A DNA stretch of 64,000 nucleotides, from the NCBI RefSeq assembly GCF_022024035.1, contig NZ_CP091787.1, positions 2,294,001 to 2,358,000 of the forward strand, given 5' to 3'. The notes beneath the pieces were generated by a model. The model worked only from the letters and a program-made list of their open reading frames with translations, was not told where the DNA came from and did no database searches. The translations under genes were made by a program, and so were the position numbers. This DNA comes from Prevotella sp. E13-17. Lineage in GTDB: Bacteria > Bacteroidota > Bacteroidia > Bacteroidales > Bacteroidaceae. Below, piece after piece: positions 35,017 to 43,054 of this stretch (positions within the stretch are counted from its first letter, which is position 1; each line of letters opens with the position of its first letter).

Positions 35017-36042
35017 CTATCTAAGCCAGAGTTGGTCACCACGAATCTCTAACGACATCGGTATATTGTCTGTAAACAACATGCCTGTGCCGAGTCCCTG
35101 TGGCATCGTCAACGGATAAGTGCTGGCAAACTGAGCGATCGCATTCAGCCCGATATTACTTTCCAGGGCAGAGGTGATCCACCAGCCTATGCCTTCGTTT
35201 TTGGCTATATCGATCCATTCACGGCATCCCATCATACCTCCGTGCAGCGATGGTTTCAGTATGATATAGGCAGGTTTGATGATGCGCAACATCTGGCGCT
35301 TCACGTCGCGGTCGTTCAAGCCTATCAGCTCCTCGTCGAGTGCTATAGGCAGTGGTGCATCCCGACAAAGCTCTGCCATCATGGCCCACTGCTTCTGCTT
35401 GATGGGTTGTTCAATAGAGTGGATGGCATACTGCGACAACAATTCCAGTTGATAGAGGGCATCATCAGGACGGAAGCCACCATTAGCATCCAGACGCAAC
35501 TCTACCTCGCGATGTGAGAAACGCTCACGAATACGTTTCACCAAGTCCAGCTCTTTCTCAAAATCAATGGCTCCCACTTTCAGTTTCACGCAGCGGAAAC
35601 CTTGTTTCAGTTTCGCTTCCATGCGACTGAGCATCTCTTCGTAGGTTCCCATCCAAACTAACCCGTTGATGGTAATACCTTTCTCACCTCTTGAGAAAGG
35701 TGTGTCAAACAACTGACCGTCTCTGTCTTTCTTCTTTGCTTCCAGATCGAGCAGGGCTGTCTCCATGCCGAATAGCATCGAGGGATAGTCACGCATAGCC
35801 TCGTAAGGAATCTCACCACTGTTCATGAGCTCATCGCAGAAGTGCTGCAACGTCTCTTCGTACTTGTCATCAGGCAGAGCATCGCAACTAAGGTCGGGCA
35901 GCGGTGCGCACTCGCCCACACCACACTGTTCGCCATCAGCGATGGTCACCAGCCACGACTTGCGCTCGGTATAGACACCACGCGATGTACCTGCCGGCTG
36001 TTTGAAGTGGAATATGCGTTTTGCAATACTTATCTTGTACAT
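35017..36042 (-). CDS. menC: o-Succinylbenzoate synthase
   Basis: 341 aa, enolase superfamily. Dehydrates SHCHC to OSB. Catalytic KxK in CVKLKVGAIDFEKELD; metal ligands in LRLDANGGF, SIEQPI and LPIALDEEL; second base Lys in YIILKPSLHGG. Operon with menE. Its upstream region is occupied by the inverted-repeat cassette that separates it from menB. Confidence 0.92.
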   Translation of the reverse strand: MYKISIAKRIFHFKQPAGTSRGVYTERKSWLVTIADGEQCGVGECAPLPDLSCDALPDDKYEETLQHFCDELMNSGEIPYEAMRDYPSMLFGMETALLDLEAKKKDRDGQLFDTPFSRGEKGITINGLVWMGTYEEMLSRMEAKLKQGFRCVKLKVGAIDFEKELDLVKRIRERFSHREVELRLDANGGFRPDDALYQLELLSQYAIHSIEQPIKQKQWAMMAELCRDAPLPIALDEELIGLNDRDVKRQMLRIIKPAYIILKPSLHGGMMGCREWIDIAKNEGIGWWITSALESNIGLNAIAQFASTYPLTMPQGLGTGMLFTDNIPMSLEIRGDQLWLR

Positions 36043-36058
36043 ATTAACTATTTGTTTT

Positions 36059-36213
36059 TAAGACATAATAACTGGTATTAAAGACATAATAACTTTTTTT
36101 AAAGACATAATAACAAACGAACAAACTTTTTTTAAAGACATAATCGCTCGGCTCTGCCGCTTTCACCAAGCGAAGCGACTGAAAGAACAAACGAACATAC
36201 TTTTTTTACGAAC
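36059..36213. repeat. Left inverted-repeat arm of the GxxExxY cassette
   Basis: Two blocks match the right arm in inverted order: 36059-36093 (34 of 35 positions with the reverse complement of 36719-36753) and 36186-36213 (28 bp, identical to the reverse complement of 36694-36721). Inside, AGACATAATAAC repeats with a 21-nt step at 36061, 36082 and 36103. The 92 nt between the two blocks have no counterpart on the right. Confidence 0.8.
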
Positions 36214-36216
36214 ATA

Positions 36217-36606
36217 CTATTTTTCAAAGCGTTTACGATAGACGCGGAATTTGCGTTTGAATTGTATTTCTTCTGAGCCAAAGTTGATGAGCAGTCCATT
36301 GTCGATGCCTGTTGCAGTCAGGTAGTTTACGAGCTGTAGTTCGTGGGCCACATGTAATGAATTGACTGCCTTTAGTTCCAATATCAATTGCTTTTCCACA
36401 ACGATATCAGCTTTATAATCTCCCACTACAATTCCGTCGTAATACACAGAGATTGGACGTTCTACCTCATAGCCCAGATTATTCTTACGCAACTCTATCA
36501 ACATAGCATTTTTATAGACAGCCTCTAGATATCCAGGACCTAACTGCCTACGCACCTTTCCAGCGCAGTCCATCACCCGTTTTATCAGTAATTCACCGTC
36601 CATCAT
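36217..36606 (-). CDS. GxxExxY protein (PDDEXK-like)
   Basis: 129 aa. Family signature GPGYLEAVYKNAMLIELRKN near residue 23, then ISVYYDGIVVGDYKADIVVE and LILELKAVNSLHVAHELQLV, matching a PDDEXK nuclease-like core (D...ELK). GxxExxY proteins are scattered singly through many genomes, often near repeats; their function is unknown. The gene sits exactly between menB and menC, enclosed by inverted repeats. Confidence 0.88.
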   Translation of the reverse strand: MMDGELLIKRVMDCAGKVRRQLGPGYLEAVYKNAMLIELRKNNLGYEVERPISVYYDGIVVGDYKADIVVEKQLILELKAVNSLHVAHELQLVNYLTATGIDNGLLINFGSEEIQFKRKFRVYRKRFEK

Positions 36607-36651
36607 CGTATATCAATATATATATACATAAAACAATATTCGTAAAAGAAA

Positions 36652-36772
36652 GTTTGTTCGTAAAAAGAAAGTTTGTTCGTAAAAAGAAAGTTTGTTCGTA
36701 AAAAAAGTATGTTCGTTTGTTATTATGTCTTTAATACCAGTTATTATGTCTTTAAAACCCGTTATTCTGTCT
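36652..36772. repeat. Right inverted-repeat arm of the GxxExxY cassette
   Basis: Three tandem GTTTGTTCG-containing units with a 19-nt step (36652, 36671, 36690), then the 28-bp and 35-bp blocks matching the left arm. TTATTATGTCTTT then repeats at 21-nt steps up to the menB stop at 36773. Together the arms bracket a ~710-bp cassette (36059-36772). Confidence 0.8.
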
Positions 36773-37630
36773 TCAAGGAATTTTGGGATATTTATCGAAG
36801 TCTGGCTTACGTTTCTCCAGGAAAGCCTTGCCTCCTTCCTGAGCCTCGTCAAGGAAATAATAAAGCATGGTACAGTCGCCAGCCAATTGCTGGATACCAG
36901 CCTGTCCGTCGAGTTCAGCATTCAATCCTGCCTTAATCATTCGCAGAGCGATAGGCGAACGCTCCATCATCGTCTCAGCCCAGCTGACGCACTCGTCTTC
37001 CAGCTGTTCGATGGGCACGACCTTGTTTACCATACCCATCTCTTCAGCTTCCTTAGCAGAGTACTGTCGACACATAAACCAAATCTCACGTGCTTTTTTC
37101 TGACCAACGATGCGAGCCAGATAGCTGGAACCAAAGCCTGCATCGAAAGAACCCACCTTAGGACCTGTCTGTCCAAAGATGGCGTTCTCAGAAGCAATCG
37201 TCAAATCGCACACCAAGTGAAGAACATGTCCTCCACCAATGGCATAGCCATTCACCATTGCAATGACGGGCTTAGGCAGTCGGCGTATCTGCATCTGCAC
37301 ATCGAGCACGCTCAGACGAGGCACACCTTCATCATCAATATAGCCACCACGCCCTTTCACGTGCATGTCACCTCCTGAGCAAAAAGCATGCTTCACGTCG
37401 GCCAGCGTCTTTCCCTCTGGCACCTCGCTCATGGCGCCTGTCAGCAGCACCACGCGAATGTTCTGCATCTCTCGGCAGGCAGCAAACGCCTGACTCAGTT
37501 CCAAAGTCGTCTTTGGTGTGAACGCATTACGATAGCGCGGACGGTTTATGGTAATCTTTGCGATACCATTAAACTCTTCGAACAGTATCTCGTCGAATTT
37601 CCTAATCTCTTTCCATTCTCTCTGTGTCAT
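36773..37630 (-). CDS. menB: 1,4-Dihydroxy-2-naphthoyl-CoA synthase
   Basis: 285 aa, crotonase fold. Cyclises OSB-Co[61 protein letters not shown] and [20 protein letters not shown] are MenB signatures, including the active-site Gly/Asp loop. It has its own TAATTTTG -7 box at 37661-37668 (minus strand), consistent with separation from menD. Confidence 0.95.
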   Translation of the reverse strand: MTQREWKEIRKFDEILFEEFNGIAKITINRPRYRNAFTPKTTLELSQAFAACREMQNIRVVLLTGAMSEVPEGKTLADVKHAFCSGGDMHVKGRGGYIDDEGVPRLSVLDVQMQIRRLPKPVIAMVNGYAIGGGHVLHLVCDLTIASENAIFGQTGPKVGSFDAGFGSSYLARIVGQKKAREIWFMCRQYSAKEAEEMGMVNKVVPIEQLEDECVSWAETMMERSPIALRMIKAGLNAELDGQAGIQQLAGDCTMLYYFLDEAQEGGKAFLEKRKPDFDKYPKIP

Positions 37631-37680
37631 ATCTCTTGTTTTCGTTTAATGTTCAACGAGCAAAATTACAAAGAAAAAAT

Positions 37681-37702
37681 GAGCAAACCATCAGGTTTGC
37701 CC
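37681..37702 (-). terminator. sodB terminator
   Basis: GCAAACC-ATCA-GGTTTGC stem flanked by a T-run on the minus strand, about 20 nt after the SOD stop at 37722. Confidence 0.7.
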
Positions 37703-37721
37703 ACTTTCTTTTATTATTATA

Positions 37722-38309
37722 CTAGAGATTATAACGACTCTCTATGACTTTCCAATCTATTATCTGCCAAAGAGCAGACAAATGATCGGGACGACGATTC
37801 TGATAATCAAGATAATAAGCATGTTCCCATACATCGAAAGTCAACAGTGGTTTTAGTCCTTTCTGAATGGGGTTGCCTGCATTCGTCTCCTGTGTGATAA
37901 TGAGTTTGCCATCCTTATCGGCAGATAGCCATACCCATCCACTGCCAAAAAGGGTAGCACCTTTTTTCTGAAATTCGTCCTTAAATGACTCAAACGAACC
38001 AAAGTCACGCTTAATCGCCTCTGCTAAGGCACCAGCAGGTGCAGGCTTTGACTGGTTACCAGTAAACTGAGCGAAATACATTTCGTGATTCATAATCTGT
38101 CCGGCATTATTCTGCATACCACCACTTGACTTGCATACAATATCCTCTAAGGATGCCTCTTCAAATCCGCTGCCATCTAACAGACCATTCAGATTATTCA
38201 CATAAGCAGCCAGGTGTTTGCCATGATGAAATTCCAAAGTCTGCTTACTAATCACTGTTCCCAGTGCATCCATTGCATAAGGCAATGCCATTAATTGAAA
38301 TTTGCCCAT
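37722..38309 (-). CDS. sodB: Superoxide dismutase, Fe/Mn type
   Basis: 195 aa. Dismutates superoxide in the cytoplasm. Metal ligands are visible in TLEFHHGKHLAAYVNNLN, NHEMYFAQF and LLTFDVWEHAYYLDYQNRRP. WKVIESRYN is the usual C-terminus. Metal specificity (Fe, Mn or cambialistic) cannot be decided by eye. A TATCTTTG -7 box lies at about 38376-38383 (minus strand). Located between menB and menD in this genome. Confidence 0.95.
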   Translation of the reverse strand: MGKFQLMALPYAMDALGTVISKQTLEFHHGKHLAAYVNNLNGLLDGSGFEEASLEDIVCKSSGGMQNNAGQIMNHEMYFAQFTGNQSKPAPAGALAEAIKRDFGSFESFKDEFQKKGATLFGSGWVWLSADKDGKLIITQETNAGNPIQKGLKPLLTFDVWEHAYYLDYQNRRPDHLSALWQIIDWKVIESRYNL

Positions 38310-38428
38310 AATCGTTTAATTTTTAGGTTTAACGTAATATTTGGTTAATAGCGTATTTTCCCAAGTTCATGTTGCAAAGATACAAGAAAAACTTTATTTC
38401 ACCAAACATTCCTTTATTAATATCAAAC

Positions 38429-38899
38429 CTATTTTTTGATGTGCGAATCTATCTGTGCCGTAATCTCGCAGGCCAACCCGTAGTCATAGCCCACACGCAG
38501 ACGAATGGTGGGATAGTCGGTATCTTTTGTGCTGAGAATAACTGCACACTCATCTACCGTATAAGGCGTAGCCATGTTCTTTGGCATCACACCCACAAGG
38601 TCGCTAAGTTTCAACTCCATGCCAGAGATGATCATCACATCGATAGCATCATAAAACAAGATAAGCGATGGTATTTCATTGGCACGCGAGGCATTCAGCA
38701 CCACCACGTCATCGGGTGCTCCATACTTCCGCTCCACTTCCTCCATTGTTGTATAGGTCACCCTCTGCACTTCCATGTTCTCCTTTCTGCTACCAATGAA
38801 ATATGCAATTGGGAGCACCAGCAGCAACAACACATATGGTCCCAGATACATAGCCAGACAGAGAATTGCAACGACAGCAAGAATAATGTTTCGTTTCAT
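38429..38899 (-). CDS. Small membrane protein of unknown function (156 aa)
   Basis: The N-terminus (IILAVVAILCLAMYLGPYVL, then LLLVLPIAYFIG) forms one or two membrane helices, followed by a soluble domain of about 115 residues that starts VQRVTYTTMEEVERKYG and contains PSLILFYDAIDVMIISGMEL. No family recognised. Preceded 21 nt upstream by the secreted 224-aa protein gene, so the two are probably co-transcribed. Confidence 0.65.
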   Translation of the reverse strand: MKRNIILAVVAILCLAMYLGPYVLLLLVLPIAYFIGSRKENMEVQRVTYTTMEEVERKYGAPDDVVVLNASRANEIPSLILFYDAIDVMIISGMELKLSDLVGVMPKNMATPYTVDECAVILSTKDTDYPTIRLRVGYDYGLACEITAQIDSHIKK

Positions 38900-38920
38900 A
38901 CTACTTCGTTTATAATATAT

Positions 38921-39595
38921 TCAATTATTAATCGATAATATCTCGTCGAGCTTCTTCAACACACAGAAGGGATTTCCCTTTACCTCTTCCTTTGTCAAAG
39001 TTTTAATATAGGCCTCCATTTCCGGATACATATAGAAGGTATCCAACAATGTCTTTCTACGTCGCTCGTTGAACTTCTGAAATGGTTTCATAAAAGCCAT
39101 TGCATAAGGCATATCATCTAACATAAAGAAATATTTAAACCCATATAATGGATGAGAAGACAAATATCCCCTCACCTTTTTCCCTTTATATAGCAACAAT
39201 AGCATAACGGGATGCTCCATAACAAAGGGTTTGCTTCCACCAAAAGCAAAATTCGCAGGACGAGACTCCCATTTGAATTTCAAATCAGGTTTGTCATCAT
39301 ACCATGTTACCATACTATCAATCTCACTATTGGGTATTCTGGTAGTCCGTTCAAACAGTTTATTGCCTTTTGTGAAAATCATCGTCGAGTCTGACGCATC
39401 CGGTAGATGATATGAGCCATACAAGGCAGGAGTGATATTTTTCAGATAGCCCTCGAACGTAGTTCCGTCTTTCTTATAAGCCACAGCATGCATCCAATCC
39501 TTTATTTCTTTTTTCTTCTCGGTTTCCTGGGCCATTAATGAAAAGGAGCCCATCATGCATATAGCTACAATTAAAAGGAAAACATTTTTTTTCAT
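38921..39595 (-). CDS. Secreted protein of unknown function (224 aa)
   Basis: Signal peptide MKKNVFLLIVAICMMGSFSL with cleavage near MAQ/ETEKKK. The mature part has a GTTFEGYLKN segment, MEHPVMLLLLYKGKKVRGYL and a C-terminal helical stretch; no Cys pairs except one Cys near the end. No family recognised. Promoter TACCTTTG at 39622-39629 with CAAA (TTTG on the minus strand) at 39649-39652. Confidence 0.7.
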   Translation of the reverse strand: MKKNVFLLIVAICMMGSFSLMAQETEKKKEIKDWMHAVAYKKDGTTFEGYLKNITPALYGSYHLPDASDSTMIFTKGNKLFERTTRIPNSEIDSMVTWYDDKPDLKFKWESRPANFAFGGSKPFVMEHPVMLLLLYKGKKVRGYLSSHPLYGFKYFFMLDDMPYAMAFMKPFQKFNERRRKTLLDTFYMYPEMEAYIKTLTKEEVKGNPFCVLKKLDEILSINN

Positions 39596-39621
39596 TATTT
39601 TTTAGTTTATTGGTTGAGCTG

Positions 39622-39652
39622 CAAAGGTACAAAGAAACAAGAACAATACAAA
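39622..39652 (-). promoter_or_regulatory. Promoter of the 224-aa secreted protein gene
   Basis: Minus strand: TTTG at 39649-39652, 19-nt spacer, TACCTTTG at 39622-39629. Confidence 0.65.
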
Positions 39653-39696
39653 ACAAATTGGTATTTATTTTGTGGAAAAACGAGACCCCCTCCTAG

Positions 39697-39717
39697 CCTC
39701 CCCCTGTGATGGGGAGG
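39697..39717. repeat. G/C-rich extragenic hairpin
   Basis: CCTCCCC-CTGTGAT-GGGGAGG, preceded by a second CCCCCTCC tract. Same class as 10708-10729 and 15881-15896; lies between the leftward 169-aa gene end and the secreted-protein promoter. Confidence 0.6.
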
Positions 39718-39800
39718 AATAAATAGAAAACGGGGATTGAGGTGTAACACAAAATGTGTAGTCGCGATATAATTCACGAAGATGATTACATTTTTTTGTG

Positions 39801-40310
39801 TCAACGCGCGGAATTCCGCAGTCGCTCATTCAGTATGTTGAGCAGTTCTTGAGGCTTCATGCCGAGGCCCGTGGTGGAGATATGCTCCTGGGCGCCCGTC
39901 AGCTTGTTGTTGAACCGGCGAAGCAGGCGCAAGAAGAAATTGCCTTCCTCTATTTTGGCCAGTTCCACGTTGGGTTTAAAGTGTATGGATATGAACGTCT
40001 GAGAGTTCATCTTAATCAATTGAAAAGCCTCAACATCGCAGAAATGAACCACAAAAGGACGGACACCCCTGACGATGACCTGCTGGTCCGACACCGAAAT
40101 ATAGGGACTACCCATCAGGCGCTCCATGATGAGCATATAAGAAAAGGCAAAGAAGCCAAAGCCGAAAAACAAAACAGCGAGCACACCGCAAATCATACGC
40201 GGGATGCGATCATCACCACACATCAGTATTGCAACATATACAAAGGTTACACATCCTGTCATCATCAAGAGCATTCGCCACAAAGAGTGATAGATACGGA
40301 TTTCTTTCAT
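39801..40310 (-). CDS. STM3941-like membrane protein
   Basis: 169 aa. Two N-terminal membrane helices (LLMMTGCVTFVYVAILMCG and ICGVLAVLFFGFGFFAFSYM) are followed by a PH-like beta domain (YISVSDQQVIVRGVRPFVVH). This layout and the sequence style match the STM3941 family of unknown function. Single gene. Confidence 0.6.
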   Translation of the reverse strand: MKEIRIYHSLWRMLLMMTGCVTFVYVAILMCGDDRIPRMICGVLAVLFFGFGFFAFSYMLIMERLMGSPYISVSDQQVIVRGVRPFVVHFCDVEAFQLIKMNSQTFISIHFKPNVELAKIEEGNFFLRLLRRFNNKLTGAQEHISTTGLGMKPQELLNILNERLRNSAR

Positions 40311-40400
40311 AATGATTATAGTTTTACGATTGGTGCGACAAAGATAATACTAAAAACTGAAACTGACAAAAGAAAGCAGGAAATTTAACGACACGGCATC

Positions 40401-40598
40401 GTGATAGTGGCACTATTGCAACGCAACAGTGCCACTATTATCATGCAACAGTGCCACTTTTGACATGCAATACTAACGCTTTTGGTTGCGTTCTAGACTC
40501 TAGAATGAAGTAATCTAGCCCCTAGAATGAAGTAATCTAGCCCCTAGAATCAGGTAATCTAGCCCCTAGAATCAAGTAATCTAGCCCCTAGAATGCGT
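40401..40598. repeat. Array of nine phased 22-nt units with changing palindromes
   Basis: Units start at 40401, 40423, 40445, 40467, 40489, 40511, 40533, 40555 and 40577 without a phase slip. The first contains ATAGTGGCACTAT; units 2-3 begin GCAACAGTGCCACT; unit 5 contains TTCTAGA-C-TCTAGAA; units 6-9 begin TAATCTAGCCCCTAGAAT (5-bp arms, 3-nt centre). Two sequence families thus share one step. It lies in the gap 40311-40972, where no intact gene was found. Confidence 0.85.
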
Positions 40599-40746
40599 GC
40601 AAGAGTTTAACTATGGCAAGCCGAAAACGTTAAAACCACGAAATAAAAGAAGAACTTTTGTAGCATAATAGAATAAAAACTGTATCTTTGGCTTGCAGCC
40701 GAAGGTACTTGCGCTCGACAATAAAAACAAAAAAAAGCATTTTTAT

Positions 40747-40777
40747 TTTGCATTGTCCTCGCTTATTCGTACCTTTG
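40747..40777 (+). promoter_or_regulatory. Original promoter of udk, now separated from it
   Basis: TTTG at 40747-40750, 19-nt spacer, TACCTTTG at 40770-40777. A further TATCTTTG lies at 40683-40690. This promoter precedes the truncated udk start at 40804, so it is the pre-insertion promoter. Confidence 0.6.
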
Positions 40778-40838
40778 CAATCATACAACAACCGGTTATC
40801 CTTATGCTTCAAATTCGCTGTAAAAACAACAATGTGAC
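40774..40838 (+). repeat. 65-bp direct repeat, left copy (5' end of udk)
   Basis: Identical over 65 bp to 42990-43054, spanning TTTG of the -7 box, the leader and the first udk codons up to GTGAC. The copies bound a 2.15-kb segment (40839-42989). Confidence 0.85.
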
Positions 40839-40878
40839 AATAGATCCAATGGCTCCACCTAGAATACCAGGATACTAG
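40804..40878 (+). pseudogene. Truncated udk start (first 12 codons retained)
   Basis: ATG followed by the codons of LQIRCKNNNVT, identical to the start of the intact udk at 43020, then diverges (IDPMAPPRIPGY) and stops at 40878. A remnant left by the insertion at 40839, or by duplication of the start. Confidence 0.7.
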
Positions 40879-40972
40879 TTATTGTATATTAACGGGCGAA
40901 ATTATTATTTACAGAATTTAACTATAAGGAGTGGAAATCTTAATAATATGTTTGGAACTTTTATAGATAGAA

Positions 40973-41161
40973 ATGATTATCTTTGCAAACGAGATGCCAG
41001 AACAAGCATTACAACAATATCTCATCAAGCAATACCCCAAAGAGGACGAGGGGTGTGAGTGGAAGGAATTCTTTGCATAGCAAAGCGGCAAAGCCGAGCG
41101 CAAGAACCTGAAGAATGACTTCAGCGGTCATGAGAATAACCCGGGATTACTTACGTTCTGA
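40973..41161 (+). pseudogene. Remnant of an AlbA/HATPase_c-type gene, N-terminal fragment with stop codon
   Basis: ATG at 40973 opens a frame with PEQALQQYLIKQYPKEDEGC then EWKEF, the hallmark beginning of Schlafen AlbA_2-type ATP-binding proteins. TAG at 41078 interrupts it. The same frame continues (KAERKNLKNDFSGHENN) to TGA at 41159. About 35 codons before the stop, no body of the gene remains. Not the start of the intact AlbA gene at 41182, which has its own N-terminus. Confidence 0.6.
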
Positions 41162-41181
41162 CAATAAGAATTTTACAATAT

Positions 41182-42633
41182 ATGGAATATACAGATTTCA
41201 AAAGGCTTATAGATAGCCTGTTGGTTAAGAATAAGGAAACGGAATGGATTGAGTTCAAGGAGAACTTCCATTCCAAGGAAGAAATTGGGGAGCGGATTTC
41301 AGCCCTTTCCAATAGTGCTTTCCTTTGCAATATGCCTTATGGCTATATAATATATGGAGTTAATGACGATACGCTGAAGGTTGTTGGGACGGACTTCTAC
41401 GCAACACGGAAGAAGGTTGGTAATGAAGAACTGGAGTCATGGCTGTCAACTCGCCTTAGTCCTCGTATTGACTTTGAGATTATCGATGATTTCGATTATG
41501 AGGACAAAGGGCATGTCTGCGTATTCAGGATTCCTGCAGCCACGAATCAGCCTGTTTCTTTTCTTCATGAGGAATATGTCAGAGTTGGCTCAACAACGAG
41601 GAAGTTGAGGGACTTTCCGCAGAAGGAGGCGAAAATATGGAAAGGTGGACAGAAGGCATTAGAGAAAATCGTGGTCAAGGAAAAATTGACAGCGACACAA
41701 GTGTTGTCTTTGCTGAGTGCAGAGACGTATTTTGATATGATGAAACTTCCTTTGCCTTCAGATACGATGGGTATCATAGACCGTATGCTTGCGGAAAAGA
41801 TTGTGATTCAAGACGAGGTGGGATACAGCATCACTGAACTTGGTGCCCTGTTGTTTGCAAAGCGCCTGTCTGATTTTGACGACTTACGGAGGAAGATGGT
41901 ACGGGTTATTGTGTATAAGGGGAAAAGCAAACTTGACATAGTTCGTGAGCAATCCTTTGATGCCGGCTATGCTATTAGTTTCAAGACGATGGTTGAGTGG
42001 ATTAACAGCCAACTCCCTGCCAATGAAGAGATTGGTCAGGCACTCCGTTCTACGGTTACTATGTATCCTGAGATTGCTGTCAGAGAGATTGTTGCCAACA
42101 TGCTGGTACATCAGGATTTTAGCGAGAAAGGGTTCCCCATGGTAGAAATATATACTGACCGAATAGATGTATCCAACCCAGGACAGCCTATTATCAGTGT
42201 AGAAAGGTTTATTGACGAATACAATTCACGCAACTCATCATTAGCAGACCTCATGCGTCGGTTGGGCATTTGTGAAGAATTAGGTAGTGGTCTTGACAAG
42301 GCTGTGGCGGCTATTGAGTTGTTTCAACTTCCACCACTTCGTTTTACAGTTCAAGAGGCCCGAACAACTGTAACATTGTTTGCTTATCGCAAATATGCAG
42401 ACCTTGACAGACAAGAGCGTATATATGCTTGCTATCAGCATGCTTGTCTGAAGTATGTCACTAATGACAAAATGACCAACCTCACACTTAGGGAACGTCT
42501 TGGAATAGACAAACAGAACTACCCGATGGCATCACGTATTATAAGGGACACTTTGGTTGCAGGAAAGATCAAGGAGGAGAAGACGGAGAACCAAAGCCGG
42601 AACAATAAAGGGTATGTGCCATTTTGGGCTTAG
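41182..42633 (+). CDS. AlbA_2/HATPase_c_4 ATP-binding protein (putative transcriptional regulator)
   Basis: 483 aa. Residues 1-150 form a Schlafen AlbA_2-like domain (KETEWIEFKENFHSKEEIGE, then PYGYIIYGVNDDTLKVVGTD and FLHEEYVRVGSTTRKL). Residues ~290-390 form an HATPase_c_4 domain (EIAVREIVANMLVHQDFSEK, then RIDVSNPGQPI and LGICEELGSGLDKAVAA). The C-terminus is a winged-helix-like region. Such genes are scattered through Bacteroidetes genomes; the usual annotation is ATP-binding protein of unknown role. It is the only intact gene in the segment inserted at udk. Confidence 0.85.
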   Translation: MEYTDFKRLIDSLLVKNKETEWIEFKENFHSKEEIGERISALSNSAFLCNMPYGYIIYGVNDDTLKVVGTDFYATRKKVGNEELESWLSTRLSPRIDFEIIDDFDYEDKGHVCVFRIPAATNQPVSFLHEEYVRVGSTTRKLRDFPQKEAKIWKGGQKALEKIVVKEKLTATQVLSLLSAETYFDMMKLPLPSDTMGIIDRMLAEKIVIQDEVGYSITELGALLFAKRLSDFDDLRRKMVRVIVYKGKSKLDIVREQSFDAGYAISFKTMVEWINSQLPANEEIGQALRSTVTMYPEIAVREIVANMLVHQDFSEKGFPMVEIYTDRIDVSNPGQPIISVERFIDEYNSRNSSLADLMRRLGICEELGSGLDKAVAAIELFQLPPLRFTVQEARTTVTLFAYRKYADLDRQERIYACYQHACLKYVTNDKMTNLTLRERLGIDKQNYPMASRIIRDTLVAGKIKEEKTENQSRNNKGYVPFWA

Positions 42634-42756
42634 GGTATGTAACTGGTATGTAACTGGAGGCCTGTTTTTATACTTAACATACATTGAAGTCTCCCATAAA
42701 TAAAGGGCATCTTGAATGTCTTCGGTATGTAACTGGTATGTAACTCACATGTAACT
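42634..42756. repeat. 11-bp tandem repeats after the AlbA gene
   Basis: GGTATGTAACT occurs twice in a row at 42634-42655 and twice at 42724-42745, followed by CACATGTAACT (42746-42756). The step is 11 bp, half of 22. The rest of 42757-42989 holds no gene that I can see. Confidence 0.7.
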
Positions 42757-42985
42757 AAACGGCCAGTAGTGAACTCAAAATTAACAAATGGTACAAATAA
42801 AAACACGCCCCCAAAATGCCACAGAGACTGCGAGCTATGGAAATTTGACTATTGCTGGATTAAAATTGTGACTTAGAGCATGAAAATGATTAGGAATGAG
42901 CGTATGTGAGCCTTGATTTGTAACTTTTCGGGGCAATTTGTTCACATTTTTATCTCGACTGGCTTAAAATCTCGAAAATTTTATC

Positions 42986-42993
42986 TAAATTTG
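42986..42993 (+). promoter_or_regulatory. Rebuilt -7 box of udk
   Basis: TAAATTTG, in which TTTG belongs to the 65-bp repeat and TAAA to the inserted DNA. The original box at 40770 was TACCTTTG. No clear -33 TTTG at the right distance. Confidence 0.45.
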
Positions 42994-43054
42994 CAATCAT
43001 ACAACAACCGGTTATCCTTATGCTTCAAATTCGCTGTAAAAACAACAATGTGAC
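42990..43054 (+). repeat. 65-bp direct repeat, right copy
   Basis: Same sequence as 40774-40838. Contains the udk leader, the ATG at 43020 and the first 11 codons. Confidence 0.85.

Noticed and set aside
36613..36921. Low-complexity F/K/R-rich open frames at the menB-cassette border
   Set aside because: They arise from the GTTTGTTCG and TTATTATGTC tandem repeats and lack a start context.
40401..40598. CRISPR array
   Set aside because: Units abut with no unique spacers, and 22 nt is too short with no cas genes nearby.
40839..42989. IS element with transposase
   Set aside because: No DDE or HUH transposase frame and no terminal inverted repeats at the junctions.
40774..43054. Integrative element with attL/attR
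   Set aside because: The 65-bp repeats could be att-like, but no integrase or other mobility gene is present, so it is reported only as an insertion footprint.
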